A stretch of DNA of 64,000 bases from Sipunculus nudus (lineage: Eukaryota > Annelida > Sipuncula > Golfingiida > Sipunculidae), in NCBI GenBank assembly GCA_026874595.1, contig CM049311.1, forward strand, positions 55,307,676-55,371,675. Reading direction: 5' to 3'. The notes under the pieces are model-generated. The model was given only the letters and a program-made list of their open reading frames with translations, had not been told where the DNA came from and made no database searches. The first letter of the stretch is position 1. Every line of letters starts with the position of its first letter. Positions 12,760-25,563 of the stretch are shown here, in pieces. Position numbers and translations under genes: made by a program.

Positions 12760-13996
12760 AAAAAGAGAAGACAATTCACATAAACAGAAGAAAATTCACT
12801 AAAGAGAAGACATAATACACAAAAGAGAAGACAATTCACAATAGAGAAGACAATTCACAAAAAGAAGATGATTCACTAAAAAGAAGACATAATACACAAA
12901 AGAGAAGACAATTCACAAAAAAAGAAGACTATTCACAAAAAGAGAAGACAATTTACAAAAAGAAGATGATTCACTAAAAAGAAGACATAATACACAAAAA
13001 AGAAGACAATTCACAAGAAAGAAGACTATTCACAAAAAGAGAAGACAATTTACAAAAAGAAGATGATTCACTAAAAAGAAGACATAATACACAAAAGAGA
13101 AGACAATTCACAAAAAAAGAAGACTATTCACAAAAAGAGAGGACAATTTACAAAAAGAAGATGATTCACTAAAAAGAAGACATAATACTCAAAAAAGAAG
13201 ACAATTCACAAAAAGAGAAGACAATTCACAAGAAGAGAAGGCAATTCACAAAAAGAGAAGACAATTCACAAAAAGAGAAGACAATTCACAAAAAGAAGAT
13301 GATTCACTTAAAAGAAGACATAATACACAAAAAAAGAAGACAATTCACAAAAAGAGAAGATAATCTACAATAGAGAAGATAATTCACAAAAAGAGAAGAC
13401 AATTCACAATAGAGAAGACAATTCGCAAAAAGAAGATGATTCACTAAAAAGAAGACATAATACACAAAAGAGAAGACAATTCACAAAAAAGAAGACTATT
13501 CACAAAAAGAGAAGACAATTTACAAAAAGAAGATAATTCACTAAAAAGAAGACATAATACACAAAAGAGAAGACAATTCACAAGAAAGAAGACTATTCAC
13601 AAAAAGAGAAGACAATTTACAAAAAGAAGATGATTCACTAAAAAGAAGACATAATGCACAAAAAAGAAGACATTTCACAAAAAGAGAAGACAATTCACAA
13701 GAAGAGAAGGCAATTCACAAAAAGAGAAGACAATTCACAAAAAGAGAAGACAATTCACAAAAAGAAGATGGTTCACTTAAAAGAAGACATAATACACAAA
13801 AAAAGAAGACAATTCACAAAAAGAGAAGACAATCTACAATAGAGAAGACAATTCACAAAAAGAGAAGACAATTCACAAAAAGAGAAGACAATTCACAAAA
13901 AGAAGATGATTCACTAAAAAGATGACATAATACACAAAAAAAAGACAATTCACAAAAAGAGGAGACAATTCACAAAAAGAGAAGCCAATTCACAAT
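12760..13996. repeat. Purine-rich minisatellite, about 20-bp unit with higher-order structure
   Basis: A 1.2 kb array of variants of AAAAAGAGAAGACAATTCAC, each containing GAAGAC. A variant GATGATTCACTAAAAAGAAG recurs about every 97-100 bp at 12867, 12965, 13061 and 13160. A variant with GAAGAGAAGGCAATTCAC occurs at about 13231 and 13700, marking a larger unit near 470 bp. The plus strand is strikingly purine-rich. The frames through it are Lys-rich artefacts. It lies in the inferred leader intron of the MANSC gene. Confidence 0.9.
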
Positions 13997-15745
13997 ACAG
14001 CATTTCTTATACATGTATATCAATAAAGCTATATCAAAAGCAATAAAAAAACCTTATACTCTGAGACAGTTCTTATCGAGTGAACCGTGCAGTTTCTGCT
14101 CTCTGGGATATATGTCCCATCTTCATTTTGGAAATGAAATATATACTCAATGTAATATTTGCTGATCCAAAATTTTAAGAAATGAAGTTGATTCACTGCT
14201 CAGAGGGCATTGGTGCACTCAGTTTTTCAAACCAACAGAGTCGTTTGACCACGTGACTTTAGCAAAACAACATGGCGGTTCTTTTTTCTTTTTTTTTTTT
14301 TTGTGTGTCTAATATAGTTTTATCATAAAACTTATATTATAAAAATTATAAAAGTAAAAAGTCAATTATGCTAACATTTTAAAATATCTTACTAGCTCTA
14401 GATGTTTAGACATTATTAAATGGTTTTAATATTACGCACAGGGTATCAGTATGTAACATATATTTTACTCATTCCACAATTTTATTATTTAGCGCCATAG
14501 AATGTTTAAACACTATAGGATTGCTATATACATTAATGAATGTAATGTAATATATATATATGTGTCGTCGTGTCTCCCGCTTATTTTTCCGATGCTACAT
14601 GAAGCTTAGGGCAGCGTGTTATGATTTAGTGTTAATATATTGATACAGTCGATGAGAGAGTCCTAACTCCTCGCGGGCATCACGGCCAGATGTTCGTGTA
14701 ATATTGATCTCCGAGATACAGCAGTAAATTTTAACATCGATCCCTCGATCTATAATGCCACATTTTGACGTATTGAGTCTAGACAAATTGCATGTGCATA
14801 TACAGATGTGTCTTTTAAACATGTATCAGAGTATTTGTGTTACATTAGTATTTCCTTCAACAATACTGTTTATTACAATTTATTATTACTGACACGTATA
14901 GCACGGATATCTAAATAATATTAAAAGGTCATGGGTTTAGGTATAAATTTGATAAAAACGGATTTTGGTAATATTTAAATAAATGTATAAAATCATAAAT
15001 TCCCAAAAATTCACTTATATAATATTTTCTATATATTATATTATGCCTTAAGATTATGTTTTGATTTCGGATAAATTTTGACACACCTTCATTTTTACAT
15101 TACAGTTGAAATATCGTAATATATAAAACCAAACGCACGTGGTTCTGGGTTTACGTCTCAAGTATAGTCCTGAGTGGCTCTTGGAGGAATAAAGGGTTAA
15201 ATCATGAAATGAAAGCTCGTGCATACTCATAGTAATAGTGTATTGATTAGACTCATATTTTATAATGATAAATCCACCTACTGTTAATTCTTATCCATAT
15301 AATAGAGTGGATAATCCGGCGTTAAATGTTCTATCGATTAGGGGTGACCCTGTTTCTACTTAAATCTTACAGGTACTTACATAAAACGTGTTCTAATTAC
15401 ACGAAGTAAACTTATATTTTGCCCTTACCCTAAAAATTCTTTCATGATTTTTCGTTGGTTATTTAAAGGTACATAGGGACAAATCATTAGCTAGTAAATA
15501 AACCGAATTAAAATGTACTGTCTTTTTGTGATATACACAGCATAATTTTATAGTCTAACAAACCCAATATATAAAATTGTACATTGATAAGTACATCCAT
15601 TGTACATCAATTTAGGGTTATAGTTTTTAATTCAGGATATGTACTTCTTTAGATTTTTTATACTGAATTATGAACACATAACAAACGAAGCATATAATTA
15701 ATTAAACAAATCTGGGAACTTTAGGTTAATGCTCATTATACTTAC
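13997..15745. other. Non-coding, inferred leader intron of the MANSC gene
   Basis: No exon, RNA gene or element recognised. AT-rich with short TA runs near 14553-14562. Confidence 0.35.
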
Positions 15746-15900
15746 CGTAACAGGTGTACCTTCGGACATTTCTTGTTTGTGGCCTGTCACACCGAATGAC
15801 TCCCATGTAAATGTTTTGGTTGGGTAAACAGTGATAATGAGGTCAAACGTCGTGTCGTGTGTACGTGATACAGTGTATAGTACTCATGTACATATATACA
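15746..15900 (-). other. Candidate 5' untranslated exon of the MANSC gene
   Basis: On the minus strand a strong donor, TTACG|GTAAGTATAATG, ends a stretch at 15746. The next good acceptor on that strand is TTTCTTCTATAG at 12339/12340, just before the start-codon exon. A noncoding first exon spliced over about 3.4 kb would explain both signals. The 5' edge is unknown. Inferred from splice signals only. Confidence 0.35.
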
Positions 15901-15980
15901 GGGCCAGAGAGAAAGAAAGCAGGGACCACGGCCAGAATGATATATAGCGATAATATGATTGAATAGAAGCAATTGTTCGT

Positions 15981-16015
<35 letters not shown>
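15890..16015 (-). promoter_or_regulatory. Candidate promoter region with (AG)n tract
   Basis: Minus strand shows TATATAT near 15893-15900 and, further upstream, an (AG/CT)n tract of about 27 bp at 15984-16011. Pyrimidine/purine dinucleotide tracts are frequent near invertebrate promoters. Assignment to the MANSC gene rests on position only. Confidence 0.25.
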
Positions 16016-16016
<1 letters not shown>

Positions 16017-19000
16017 AGGAAGGGGGTGAACGAGATGGGGAACGCAACAGAAAATATTTTTGTGGTTATCTAAGGTATCAATTTACCTATATGAATCATA
16101 GGAAATGAAATAAAATCATACTTACATACACCTTTACTCGACTATATTTTAATGAGGTATTCCCAAATCTATAAAATGATAACCCAAAAAACGCAAGGTA
16201 GTATATTACAGCTATAGTTCAGGCTGCGTGGGCGGGTGGAGGAATTTGCGATCAGAGGAAGGCCGAACTTGATAAAGCTAATTATATATAACACTCATAT
16301 GTATAAGATACAATGGGTTACATTAGATTCAGTCAGATCTCATATAACCACCACCTTAAATTTTATTCATGTAAGGCCTCACCTGTTAATTGCGTGTCCG
16401 GGCAGGGTTCATGCCTACCCCACACGTATAAGAGCCAGCTCGGGGTGAATCCTTCACACTTCACATAAACTCCTATCTTAAGGGTACTTTCTACGCCATA
16501 AACATAACCTTTAGATTTTGTCCTTTAAACCTGTCCGACACTTAGTGACGTGTTCTCTCATGCAGTGATTGTGTTGCACTTGACGGTTACACAGACGCAC
16601 ACATACACGCCGCGTACACAGTGGTTGCCAACACAGACAGGAGTTTGTCAAGTTTATTCTTTGTTCCGTGTGTGCTACATTGCGTCCCGTGTGTCTATAA
16701 AAACCGCAGTCAGTCGCCGCTGACCAGCTGTTGGCGGTGCCTTCATGTTCAGTATGCACATATCAATCGCACAGCTGTGACCACTTCGAAATGTTGCATT
16801 GATTTGCGCTTGTGGCGAAACAATACATTTATCGCCATCTGGCGGAAGATTAATGAACCATTGTACACAGTAACTCTAAAGTACTGCAGATCATGAGCAA
16901 GCGTATTATTTTGCGGGGCAAACGTTTAAACTTTACTCACGCAACGGAATGTCCAGTTCTCTTTTTATTAAATGTTTCGACAGCGGGTCATTCCCGGGTG
17001 TTAAACAGTTATCGCCGAACCGGCGCCAATATACATGGCTGTCCTGGTGGCAATTTACGGCAAAAGCTCACCGTGGAAGCAGTGGTAGAATGAAATTAAC
17101 TGGTAGGAATGGATTGGGAACACCATGTATGTCGTATAACCTATCTAAACCTAAAGCAATAGCTTTACCTAGAGTACAGATATGAGTTTTTACGTTTGTT
17201 TAAACTGGAGGGGACATCATGAGCAAAGGCGATACCACTGCGTTTCTATTGTGAAATTTTGTAAATTCTGGCTCCAAGGTAGGGTGCTTATTGAAATTTG
17301 GCAATATTTTCATAAACTGGCAGATAAATTCCAAATAGCATGCTGCAGTGAATGAATGGAGCTTAGGCTTAATTAACTGTAAATAGATTAAAACCATACC
17401 TTGCAAAATGTTAAACTAATACAATAAAATTAATATCTGAGTAAACAGTACTTTTTTTTTACAAAATCTCAACCTTATTCATGAAGGTCAAGGTCACTGT
17501 TCACTTGCTCAAAAACAAATACACTTAAAAGTCTTTTGATTGATTGTTAAGGGTCGTAAATATTCTTTAAAATTATCATTAATTATTATTATCAATTATC
17601 ATTATCAAAGTGAGGCTGTCTACAATTGACAGACGTCATATCCCATGCAAGATTCAGAAGAATCAGGAGGTTGCAAAATATATCTTGGGTTTTGTTATGA
17701 AGGTTTATATCTCACATTAGGTGTTTGTTCCCTTATTAGCTTAAGGATCAAAGTGTGTGATCATATTTGTGTTTAGCGGAATAATCCCCAAATTTCAATG
17801 AGCACCTACTGATGAATCAGAATACAGTAGTTTTTAATAATAAAGCATGTTCCCCCCCCCCCCCCCCCAAAAAAAAGTAGGTTTTGCGTGTTGTTTCGCC
17901 GAGATGCAGAATTTTGATCGTAGCGCCATCTGCAGGCTTCAAACATCACCAAACGTAAAACTGAATGAGGCTGGCCACGCAGCAGCTGAACTCAATCGGC
18001 AATGGGTATCAATTGAAACAGACACGTGACATCACACCATACCGAACAATGAATATTTACTGACATTTTGTGACATGACGTTTTGTAATGCATACACTTG
18101 TTTGGGTCACCAGGGTTAGGTGGCGCGTCAGGTGATGCTGAGCTCGTGACAAGGGGACATCTGTGGGTCAAGCTGACGTAAACGTATTCTAAATCTCTTT
18201 ATCTTATTATATAACACATTATGGTCATTTTCCCTTAAAAGATTATGATTATGCAAAAACTAAACCAATTTGCTTTAACTAAATCTTTTTATTTTCCACC
18301 AAAAACTTTAGGTCTGATTTATGAAAGGATAACTGTCAAAATAAAACTGGGCACAAAGGCTGATTTCGTATAAATGATGTGCACAGATTTTATCTTCTTA
18401 CATATAGTAAGCGTATAATGTATAATGATTTTATGTACTTTACTGAAAACACAATTTTTAACTCAGGAAAAAGTCATTCCTGTTGTCTAGGCCATAGGTC
18501 TCAAAGTTTTATCCGAACAAAAAAAAATTAATTTCTCGTTTCGGGGATACTTTTATCGAATGACATTTATTGGTTCGTTTAATTCAAATTTAAAATGAGA
18601 ATATATAGACCGACTGTTGTTCAGCATAAAGGACATTTATTTATTAGGGCATTACTCAGTTATCGTAACAACAGAAATGACATGAGCGAATTTGAAAGTC
18701 CTGCTTTATCAGTGATGCACCATGTATATTTCATATCCAGCTACATTACAATTAGATATTTCACTTTACTGTTCTGTTGTTTCAATGAAATAAAAAAGTG
18801 CAAGGAAAGGTGTATGTGGCAGGGCCACCATTTGCTTTTGTCAGGCACTGTATGGAATTTGTTTATCTATAAATAAATATATATCTCTCACATATATGCA
18901 TATAATGATAATACTTACGGATGTTAACGTAAACATATATTTTTGTCAATATATGTTTATGAATATGTATGAATATCTCAATGAATCTATACCCTTTATT

Positions 19001-19990
19001 GTATATATTCGTGTGTTTATCTATCTGTGAAGTAAGCTGAATTTGCATTCCTACTTTTATGAGTAAAGTGGTAGTAAATTGATTATGTAATATAATATTC
19101 TAAAATTGAGAATAAAGGAAACTCATTTCTGTTACACTTGTAATTCTTGTCTGGCCTCATCATTTTTTACATTCAATTATTTCACTTTTCACATTATTTA
19201 CATTTGTGTATTATACCTTAATTTGTGTATATAAATTACTACGAAAAGTGGGGCAATGTTTTGAAGCCTTGGCCTGAACAATGCAAACAATGTGCCATAT
19301 ATGTGTCTGATGGAAAAATATTGTAAGTCAACACTGACTTTTGGTGCTATTTATGCCATATTAGCTGATGAGCTTTACTTGTATTATGTATCTATAAAAG
19401 TACTAAAGTTAAAACTGCTTTTATTTTCTTTGAGACACAGTCAAATACAAGTTGATTCTTCTTTCTAGGCAACTGAACTGCATTACGTAACTGTTGTTTT
19501 GTCTTGTAACAGAAAAGACTTTGAACTAACTAACGGCCTTTATTTTGTCTTGGTAAACTGACTTTCTTATTTCTGTCATGGGCGCAGAAACATATATAGA
19601 ATAACATTAAACTACTATCGGACCTAAACTCTTATATCAACATGTTTCCATATGCATATTAAGCTTTTCCGTGTAATGACCTATAGGTCTACATTAAAAT
19701 TACGTTTAAATATAAGGGCTTTGTTTAGGTAGGGGCTTCATCATTATATCTTCAAAATTTAATATTAACGTCCCTTTCACATGTCGCATCACTTCATAAA
19801 GTTTCATGGAAATCGTTTCAGCAGTGTTTGCAACAGCTAGCTAAAACAAGACGGTGAAGGTTTATCCAACTTTTCAGAGGTAACATCAGAAAATAAAGCG
19901 GTCCACCAGACGTGTTAGAAACCCCCCCCCCCCCCCCAGTTATGCAAATCAAACTACTGGCATGGAATATATAAATTAAATTTATAAATA
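16016..19990. other. Non-coding region; weak TATA-type promoter candidate at 16.7 kb
   Basis: No supported gene. At 16696-16703 the plus strand reads CTATAAAAACC followed about 30 bp later by a pyrimidine-purine start-like context in a locally GC- and CpG-richer stretch (16.5-17.1 kb). This could be a promoter for a noncoding transcript, but no spliced frame follows. Poly-C runs occur near 17850 and 19921. Confidence 0.3.
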
Positions 19991-22900
19991 CACATGACGT
20001 CTTCAACCGTCACGGCCGAGGGCACCTTCCGATACATAGCGATCCATCCATGCACGTGTGTGGCATGCCAAGCTTGCCATGAAATGTGCAAAGGAGACGG
20101 GGGTGAACCTTCAATTTACTCGTGGACTTCTGACCTGGTAAATACAGAGGTGGCGATCTCAATGATTGGTACGGCTTATAACACAGGTGTATACATGTGC
20201 TCTACATACAAAACACAGGGCACCGGGACACAGTGTGCGGGCCACTTGATTCAAGTGTGCGTGGCCCATTAATATGAGGACGGAACACAGTACAAATAGT
20301 CCCTGTGTTGACAGTACATACATATAAAACCGCCTCGTTACAACAGTGCCGGGGTAAAACAGTTGCGCAGTCACGACTATTTGATGAAATATTCATGCTC
20401 GCCCATAGCAGCATGGAACACAAAAACGCGTGCAGACGACGCGAACATGTCCTGAAACTCGTATGGGCGCTATTACCGCGGGATCCGGGGAGCAAGTGAA
20501 GCAGCTAATTATTAACAAGTTAACAGGTGAGAAGGCAATAGATGTACTCTGTGGTGTCTGGTTATACAATTTGGGCCGTAGATTTCTTTGGTCTCAACAT
20601 GTATATACTGTACAGGACAGGCCTTATCTAGGTATAATTTGTAAAATTAGCCAGTATGTTTCGAGGTGATAGCTCGTGGCTTCATTGCACATTAGGCATT
20701 AAAATAAAAGGGTATGCTTCTCAGGCACTTTTTTTTCAGAAATCAATGCGGGCGGGCGGTATTTTTTTTTTTTACCTCTTTTTGTATGTTTCGATAAAAT
20801 GTCATATGATCAGGGAAATGCATGTAAATGACAGGTTTCTTCTTGCTAAGCAGGCAAAAGCTCTACATAACAAAGGAAATCGTATCGAAATTGTATTATT
20901 TTACCATTTAAATGACAAAATCACAATTAAAATGTTTGATGCGGGGGGTTAAAATTGACGCGGGCGGTGCCTGACAACCATAACTTTTATTTTTTTTTTT
21001 GCCTAAGTACTCTTTCATTTGCTTTGATATTTGCGTTTATGCATGATGTAAGATCAGCATGAAGTATGGTATTCATTATGTTGCTGATTAACCATTATAG
21101 TAGAGAAAGATTTGTCGTACTCAATTAAAAGAGGGTTAATATAGTCTGTAGTATGTCGGAATGAAAATCATGAAGTCATGGTTCGTTGCAAATTCTGTAC
21201 TCTGTTGTATATCTGAATGCGATCAAGATAAAAAAAAGACATAAATAGGTAATTAGTTGATATGGTAATGGAAGCGTTATGCTAGTATCCATCTAGACAT
21301 GCAATTTAACCGCCATATGACCCATTAATATACAAAAGTGGATATAATTATCCAAGGGATAGTAATTATTACCGGATTAATAGTAGGTGATATAGGGGTA
21401 AAATACAGATTTGAATCCACGATTGCCAACATAGATGTGAAAGGTGCGAACTATATATAAGCTAAACAGTGGCGGAGCTGCCGTGGGACGATTACCATGC
21501 ACGGAACACTAAACCCTCGCCCCACTATTGCGTGACGTGAAAGATTGGTTAATGATTTGTAGTGGAGTTGGAGCTATGTGTTTTGGAGATGCCATCACTG
21601 GTTATACGGGGTAACCTTGACCTCGTCAGTGAAGCCAGATGCTTTCTTAATGGTTCAAATATAGATAAATGTGATCACATGTAACACAAAACTGACATCG
21701 ATGAATAATTAATGTAATATTAAATTCCGAAATAAATGGGAAAACATTAGCCTGATTTAGATGGCGGTTTGATTATTTATTAACATTGACTCCTTTATAT
21801 ATTTCCATATATTCACGCTGTGTTTAATCAATTTGTTTGGTAGAGCTAAATTGATGAAATCTGCAAATAAAGTACATGTTGTTAGAAAACGCAATATCAC
21901 AGACAAAACATACAGAAATGTGAAGTGACCACGACTAGGACACGAAAGTATAAAGCACTGTAATTTTTTGCTTTCTCCAAAAATCATGTGCGATAACATA
22001 AAATTAATAGCGTTTATATGGACTGAGAAACATTTCTAGGGAGTGAGTTATAGAGGTCTGAAACTCATGTCCTGTAGTCACAGCGGCGGTGCTGCCAGTC
22101 TAAACACGTCGTGTAGAGATGTTGCAATTTATCCAGATCCAGATATTGCTACAGATTGATTTTATATCCATTTGTACATTTGTCCCATGACAGGCACAAT
22201 CACTCGTGCTTCCACCTGTTGAGAAATAATAAAAACATTGGCGTTGACCGAGTTAGGCGCATTTTCTACATGCATGGGGTCATGTGATGGATGCTTTAAT
22301 GGTCGCCTGCCTTGATTGCATATTTTCTATGAATTCTTCCGGTGTTTACTATCCAGCTGTTAGCACAGTGTCTGTATCCTTGTGCACTGCCCGCCTGTAT
22401 AATGCTTCTAGATTTGCGTCTTTCACTTTCGTAATATTGGTGCTGTTTCACTTTACCATGAAAACAAGTTCCATGACTGCAATTCAAATATTATAGATTG
22501 ATAAAACATCCCTCTATATTTGGTAAATATTCATTTCATGTATGTTGTGTTTTGAGACGAAGAACAAACAAACAGGTTTTATCACATATAATTGTAAAAT
22601 ACCAACTGAACGATTAGAAGAAATGCCAGTGACACTAATAATTCTGTGCTCGTGACAGCTATGGCTCTGACCCGCTTTCTCTGAGCTCCAGACATGTTCT
22701 CTACACCTGGACTCTGAAGTCACTCTACTCAAGGTACGCGGCCTCTCAAGTTGCCATTTTCTGCACTACGATGACGTGGCCTGAAGGTTCAAGGTTGTTC
22801 TTGGCCTTGGCTTCATTGGCATTCTGTTGATGCTCCGAAGAGGCGCTGTTAGGCAGTCATTGCTACACTGCTTGGGGTTTGCTTAGTCGATTAACACAAA

Positions 22901-23757
22901 TGTTTAAATATAGGATATGATTATGAAAAATATCTCTGTTTTATCATTCCATTTTTCAATGATTAATAAATATTTATCTATCTATCTATCTTTGGCACAT
23001 TTTTATCAATTACACTTGAATGTATTTTATCTCCCGCTACACACGACATGCATTTAGCATTATAAAGCAAAATATTGATGACCATCTGTGTAATTGCATA
23101 TTTTGTTACCCAGATGTTGGCTGTCTTAACTCCCTGTGTAACCACTTCTTTAATTGTATGTAGGATTCTAGTTACTTTGTTAACTCACACTTTATAATGG
23201 TGCTGAAGGTAGCCTGCCGTTTTTGTAAACTTTCTTTGTAAATATTGATCGAAGAACACTGTTTAAAAGCTTCTTGACTGTAGAATATCAACAGTTATGT
23301 TCACTCTCCTATATAAAATTTCTTTATTGGAGATTATTGCTGTTTAAGTCGACTCACCTTTGTATAAACTCGACTCAGTAAAAGCTCTCAGTCTGTAAAT
23401 TCTCTTAAGTATGTAAGAATGTATGTATGATACTTACATGGTGCCGATATCTGACGAATCATTCATTGGCGCTCCGTACATAAATCTCGTTGTTACGAAA
23501 AGAAATATGTTTTCAGTTTCCTTTTTAATAAGGGGGCGATACAACAGTCCTTATGTCATAAGACAGATTATTTCATAACCCGCGCCGCAGCTATAGGAAA
23601 AGCTCGCTCCCCAAAACGATGTTTATTTGCTCGAGTGAGGACAAAAAGGCATCCATTTTGTGAACAAAGTGATCTTGCTGCCTTTAGTAAACATTTCTTG
23701 AATCTACATTATTGTTTGTTAAGTTGACTCACCTTTGTGTACTTTTTTTCTTGTAGA
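19991..23757. other. Non-coding region upstream of the first glycosyltransferase-like gene
   Basis: Probably holds the leader of the gene at 23770. A locally CpG-richer stretch at 20.0-20.5 kb ends in the donor-like TTAACAG|GTGAGAAG at 20526, a possible noncoding first exon. The 3' limit is an acceptor, TTTTTTTCTTGTAG at 23756, 12 bp before the start codon. A near-identical TTGACTCACCTTTGT-type motif occurs at about 23350 and 23715. Confidence 0.35.
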
Positions 23758-23769
23758 ATACCGTCGGCT

Positions 23770-25323
23770 ATGCGCATCAGATGTTCTCGTCACCGGAAGA
23801 AGCTCCTTTGTATTATTTTCCTTTCCTTTCTGCCTTTATGCAATATTTTCTTTGGCCTGGTGATCTGCCTTGCCCGCCTCCGATCAGGGCTGGTTGACTC
23901 TTGTGGCCTGACGGCTTGGGAACCATCTGATGACGACAGCTTAGGGATCAGCTTGGAGGATCAGGATCCTTTAGCAGAGATTGAGGTTGAAGGGATCCCG
24001 TTGAGGAATCTGTCGGCAGAAGTGAAAGAAGGAGAAGAAAACACGATCGCTTTACAAAAATTCCGCTTGTGGAGTAAAAAGAAGATACAAAATCGCGGAA
24101 TGGATAAACATGTTTTGTTATGGCAAACTGGAAACGGAAAAAATGATTTGCGTCATAATGCCTCAAACAAGGATGTAGTTATTTGGACGATAAATGACCA
24201 ATCAGGGCAGATGTACTCCTTAAAATTATTACTTAGTACAATGGGAGTACAGCTGCACATCGGTGACCCAGCATTCCCTTGCACACAGAGTGAAGGTTGT
24301 GACCGGAGGTCCCAGCTCTTTTCTGGATCTAACATTATGGAACTACCTCAGTCAATAAGTGTAACATTCCATCAGGTTTATAAGGATGACCCGAACTTCC
24401 GCAGAGCTGATGCTTTTCTTTGTGTCCATCCCGTCAGTTTGTGTGAATTGTACATCCCTTACAACAAAACTATCATTTTGTATATTGATGACCGTTATAA
24501 TAAAGGCAGGACCGACGTGTCACGATGGAAACTCTGGAATACCCGATTGGTCAACCGCATCGCTCAAGAGAGCATAAATTCTATAATGGCTTCGAGTGAT
24601 TATGATGGGGAATATTTGAGATATTTTACGAACATTGAAGCTATGTATGTACCCCCACATTGTGGATACATGGTGCCACGAACGAAAGAGGAACCAGTCA
24701 CGGAGGGTGCGCTTCTGTTGCATCCATTTGAGAAGCGGTTTCACACACAATGGTTCAAGAGAGCTTTTACCAATGCGTCGTCGCTTCATGGATCCGGTGT
24801 CCATTTGCTAAGTCTGAACATGCAGGATCACTTTGCGCAGCCTCTGATGCGTGAAACATCAGCAGTGGTTTATCTTCCCAGCAGACCAGCTAGTCTCGCA
24901 TTTGTTGAGCTTTACCGGAGTAACACTCCGATATTCGCGCCATCTCTTGAACTGCTCACCAGATGGCACCATGAGCGCGGTGTTGTTACCCACAAGTCCT
25001 TGCGCGGAGGTCCCTCGTCTCAATCCTCCAGCGGGTCATTGCTGCCCGGTGTTATGCCTTTACCTGACCCTAACAATGACATTGATAAATCTCATATTGG
25101 ATTCTGGCTTCAGTTTGCCGATGTCTATACATTCTCTTACGTTCAGTACTTCGAATCTGTCTCGGATCTAGTAGGGAAACTGTCTCGCTTAAACAAGGAG
25201 TTCATTGAGGAGGTTAAACATGAGATGGAGAAGTTCAATAAACGCCAAACCAAAGTGGTCAGAGACCAATGGATGCAACTAGTCAAAAGTATCCGACGTC
25301 GCCGGTCAAACCAGACGCCTTGA
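23770..25323 (+). CDS. Type II membrane glycosyltransferase-like protein, paralogue 1
   Basis: Intronless coding region of 517 residues. The ATG chosen is the first one after the acceptor TTTCTTGTAG; frames running further upstream would read through that splice site. Residues 1-11 are basic and cytosolic, 12-36 a hydrophobic signal anchor, the rest predicted lumenal. Landmarks: VVIWTIND near 138, a cysteine-bearing block FLCVHPVSLCELY near 214, RYNKGR followed by W, YDGEYLRYF, then VELYRSNTPIFAPSLELL near 378 and MPLPDPN near 429. Several N-glycosylation sequons are present (NLS, NAS, NKT). These blocks recur in order in the gene at 49082. Topology and block order resemble invertebrate Golgi glycosyltransferase-like proteins; donor and acceptor are unknown and no DxD motif is decisive. 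AATAAA lies at 25558. Confidence 0.85.
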   Translation: MRIRCSRHRKKLLCIIFLSFLPLCNIFFGLVICLARLRSGLVDSCGLTAWEPSDDDSLGISLEDQDPLAEIEVEGIPLRNLSAEVKEGEENTIALQKFRLWSKKKIQNRGMDKHVLLWQTGNGKNDLRHNASNKDVVIWTINDQSGQMYSLKLLLSTMGVQLHIGDPAFPCTQSEGCDRRSQLFSGSNIMELPQSISVTFHQVYKDDPNFRRADAFLCVHPVSLCELYIPYNKTIILYIDDRYNKGRTDVSRWKLWNTRLVNRIAQESINSIMASSDYDGEYLRYFTNIEAMYVPPHCGYMVPRTKEEPVTEGALLLHPFEKRFHTQWFKRAFTNASSLHGSGVHLLSLNMQDHFAQPLMRETSAVVYLPSRPASLAFVELYRSNTPIFAPSLELLTRWHHERGVVTHKSLRGGPSSQSSSGSLLPGVMPLPDPNNDIDKSHIGFWLQFADVYTFSYVQYFESVSDLVGKLSRLNKEFIEEVKHEMEKFNKRQTKVVRDQWMQLVKSIRRRRSNQTP

Positions 25324-25557
25324 ATCTGTCCCTGGCCGCGTTGCCTTTACAACTGTTCAATATTTTTTAATGTTTTATTCATCTAACAATGGTATATTAT
25401 TGTTATTGAATGTATATTTATATTTCTGAAATATGTAATATACCTCTGAGGTCTTATGTGTAATATTTTTCCCCTCGTTATTTTGTTCTATCAGTTTTTT
25501 GGGAGTATAACTAAATGCTTTACATTTATTTTCTTTTGCTATACAGTAAGCGACTTT

Positions 25558-25563
25558 AATAAA
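25558..25563 (+). terminator. Candidate polyadenylation signal of paralogue 1
   Basis: AATAAA about 235 bp after the stop codon at 25321-25323, in an AT-rich 3' flank. Confidence 0.4.

Noticed and set aside
13654-13842. Lys/His/Glu-rich frame in the minisatellite
   Set aside because: Direct translation of the 20-bp repeat; no independent coding support.
16893-17185. Possible small genes at 16.9-17.2 kb
   Set aside because: No domain, signal peptide or splice support; two overlapping frames of equal quality suggest chance.
24520-24804. Minus-strand frame inside glycosyltransferase-like paralogue 1, with others at 23948 and 24153
   Set aside because: Antisense shadows of a long conserved coding region.
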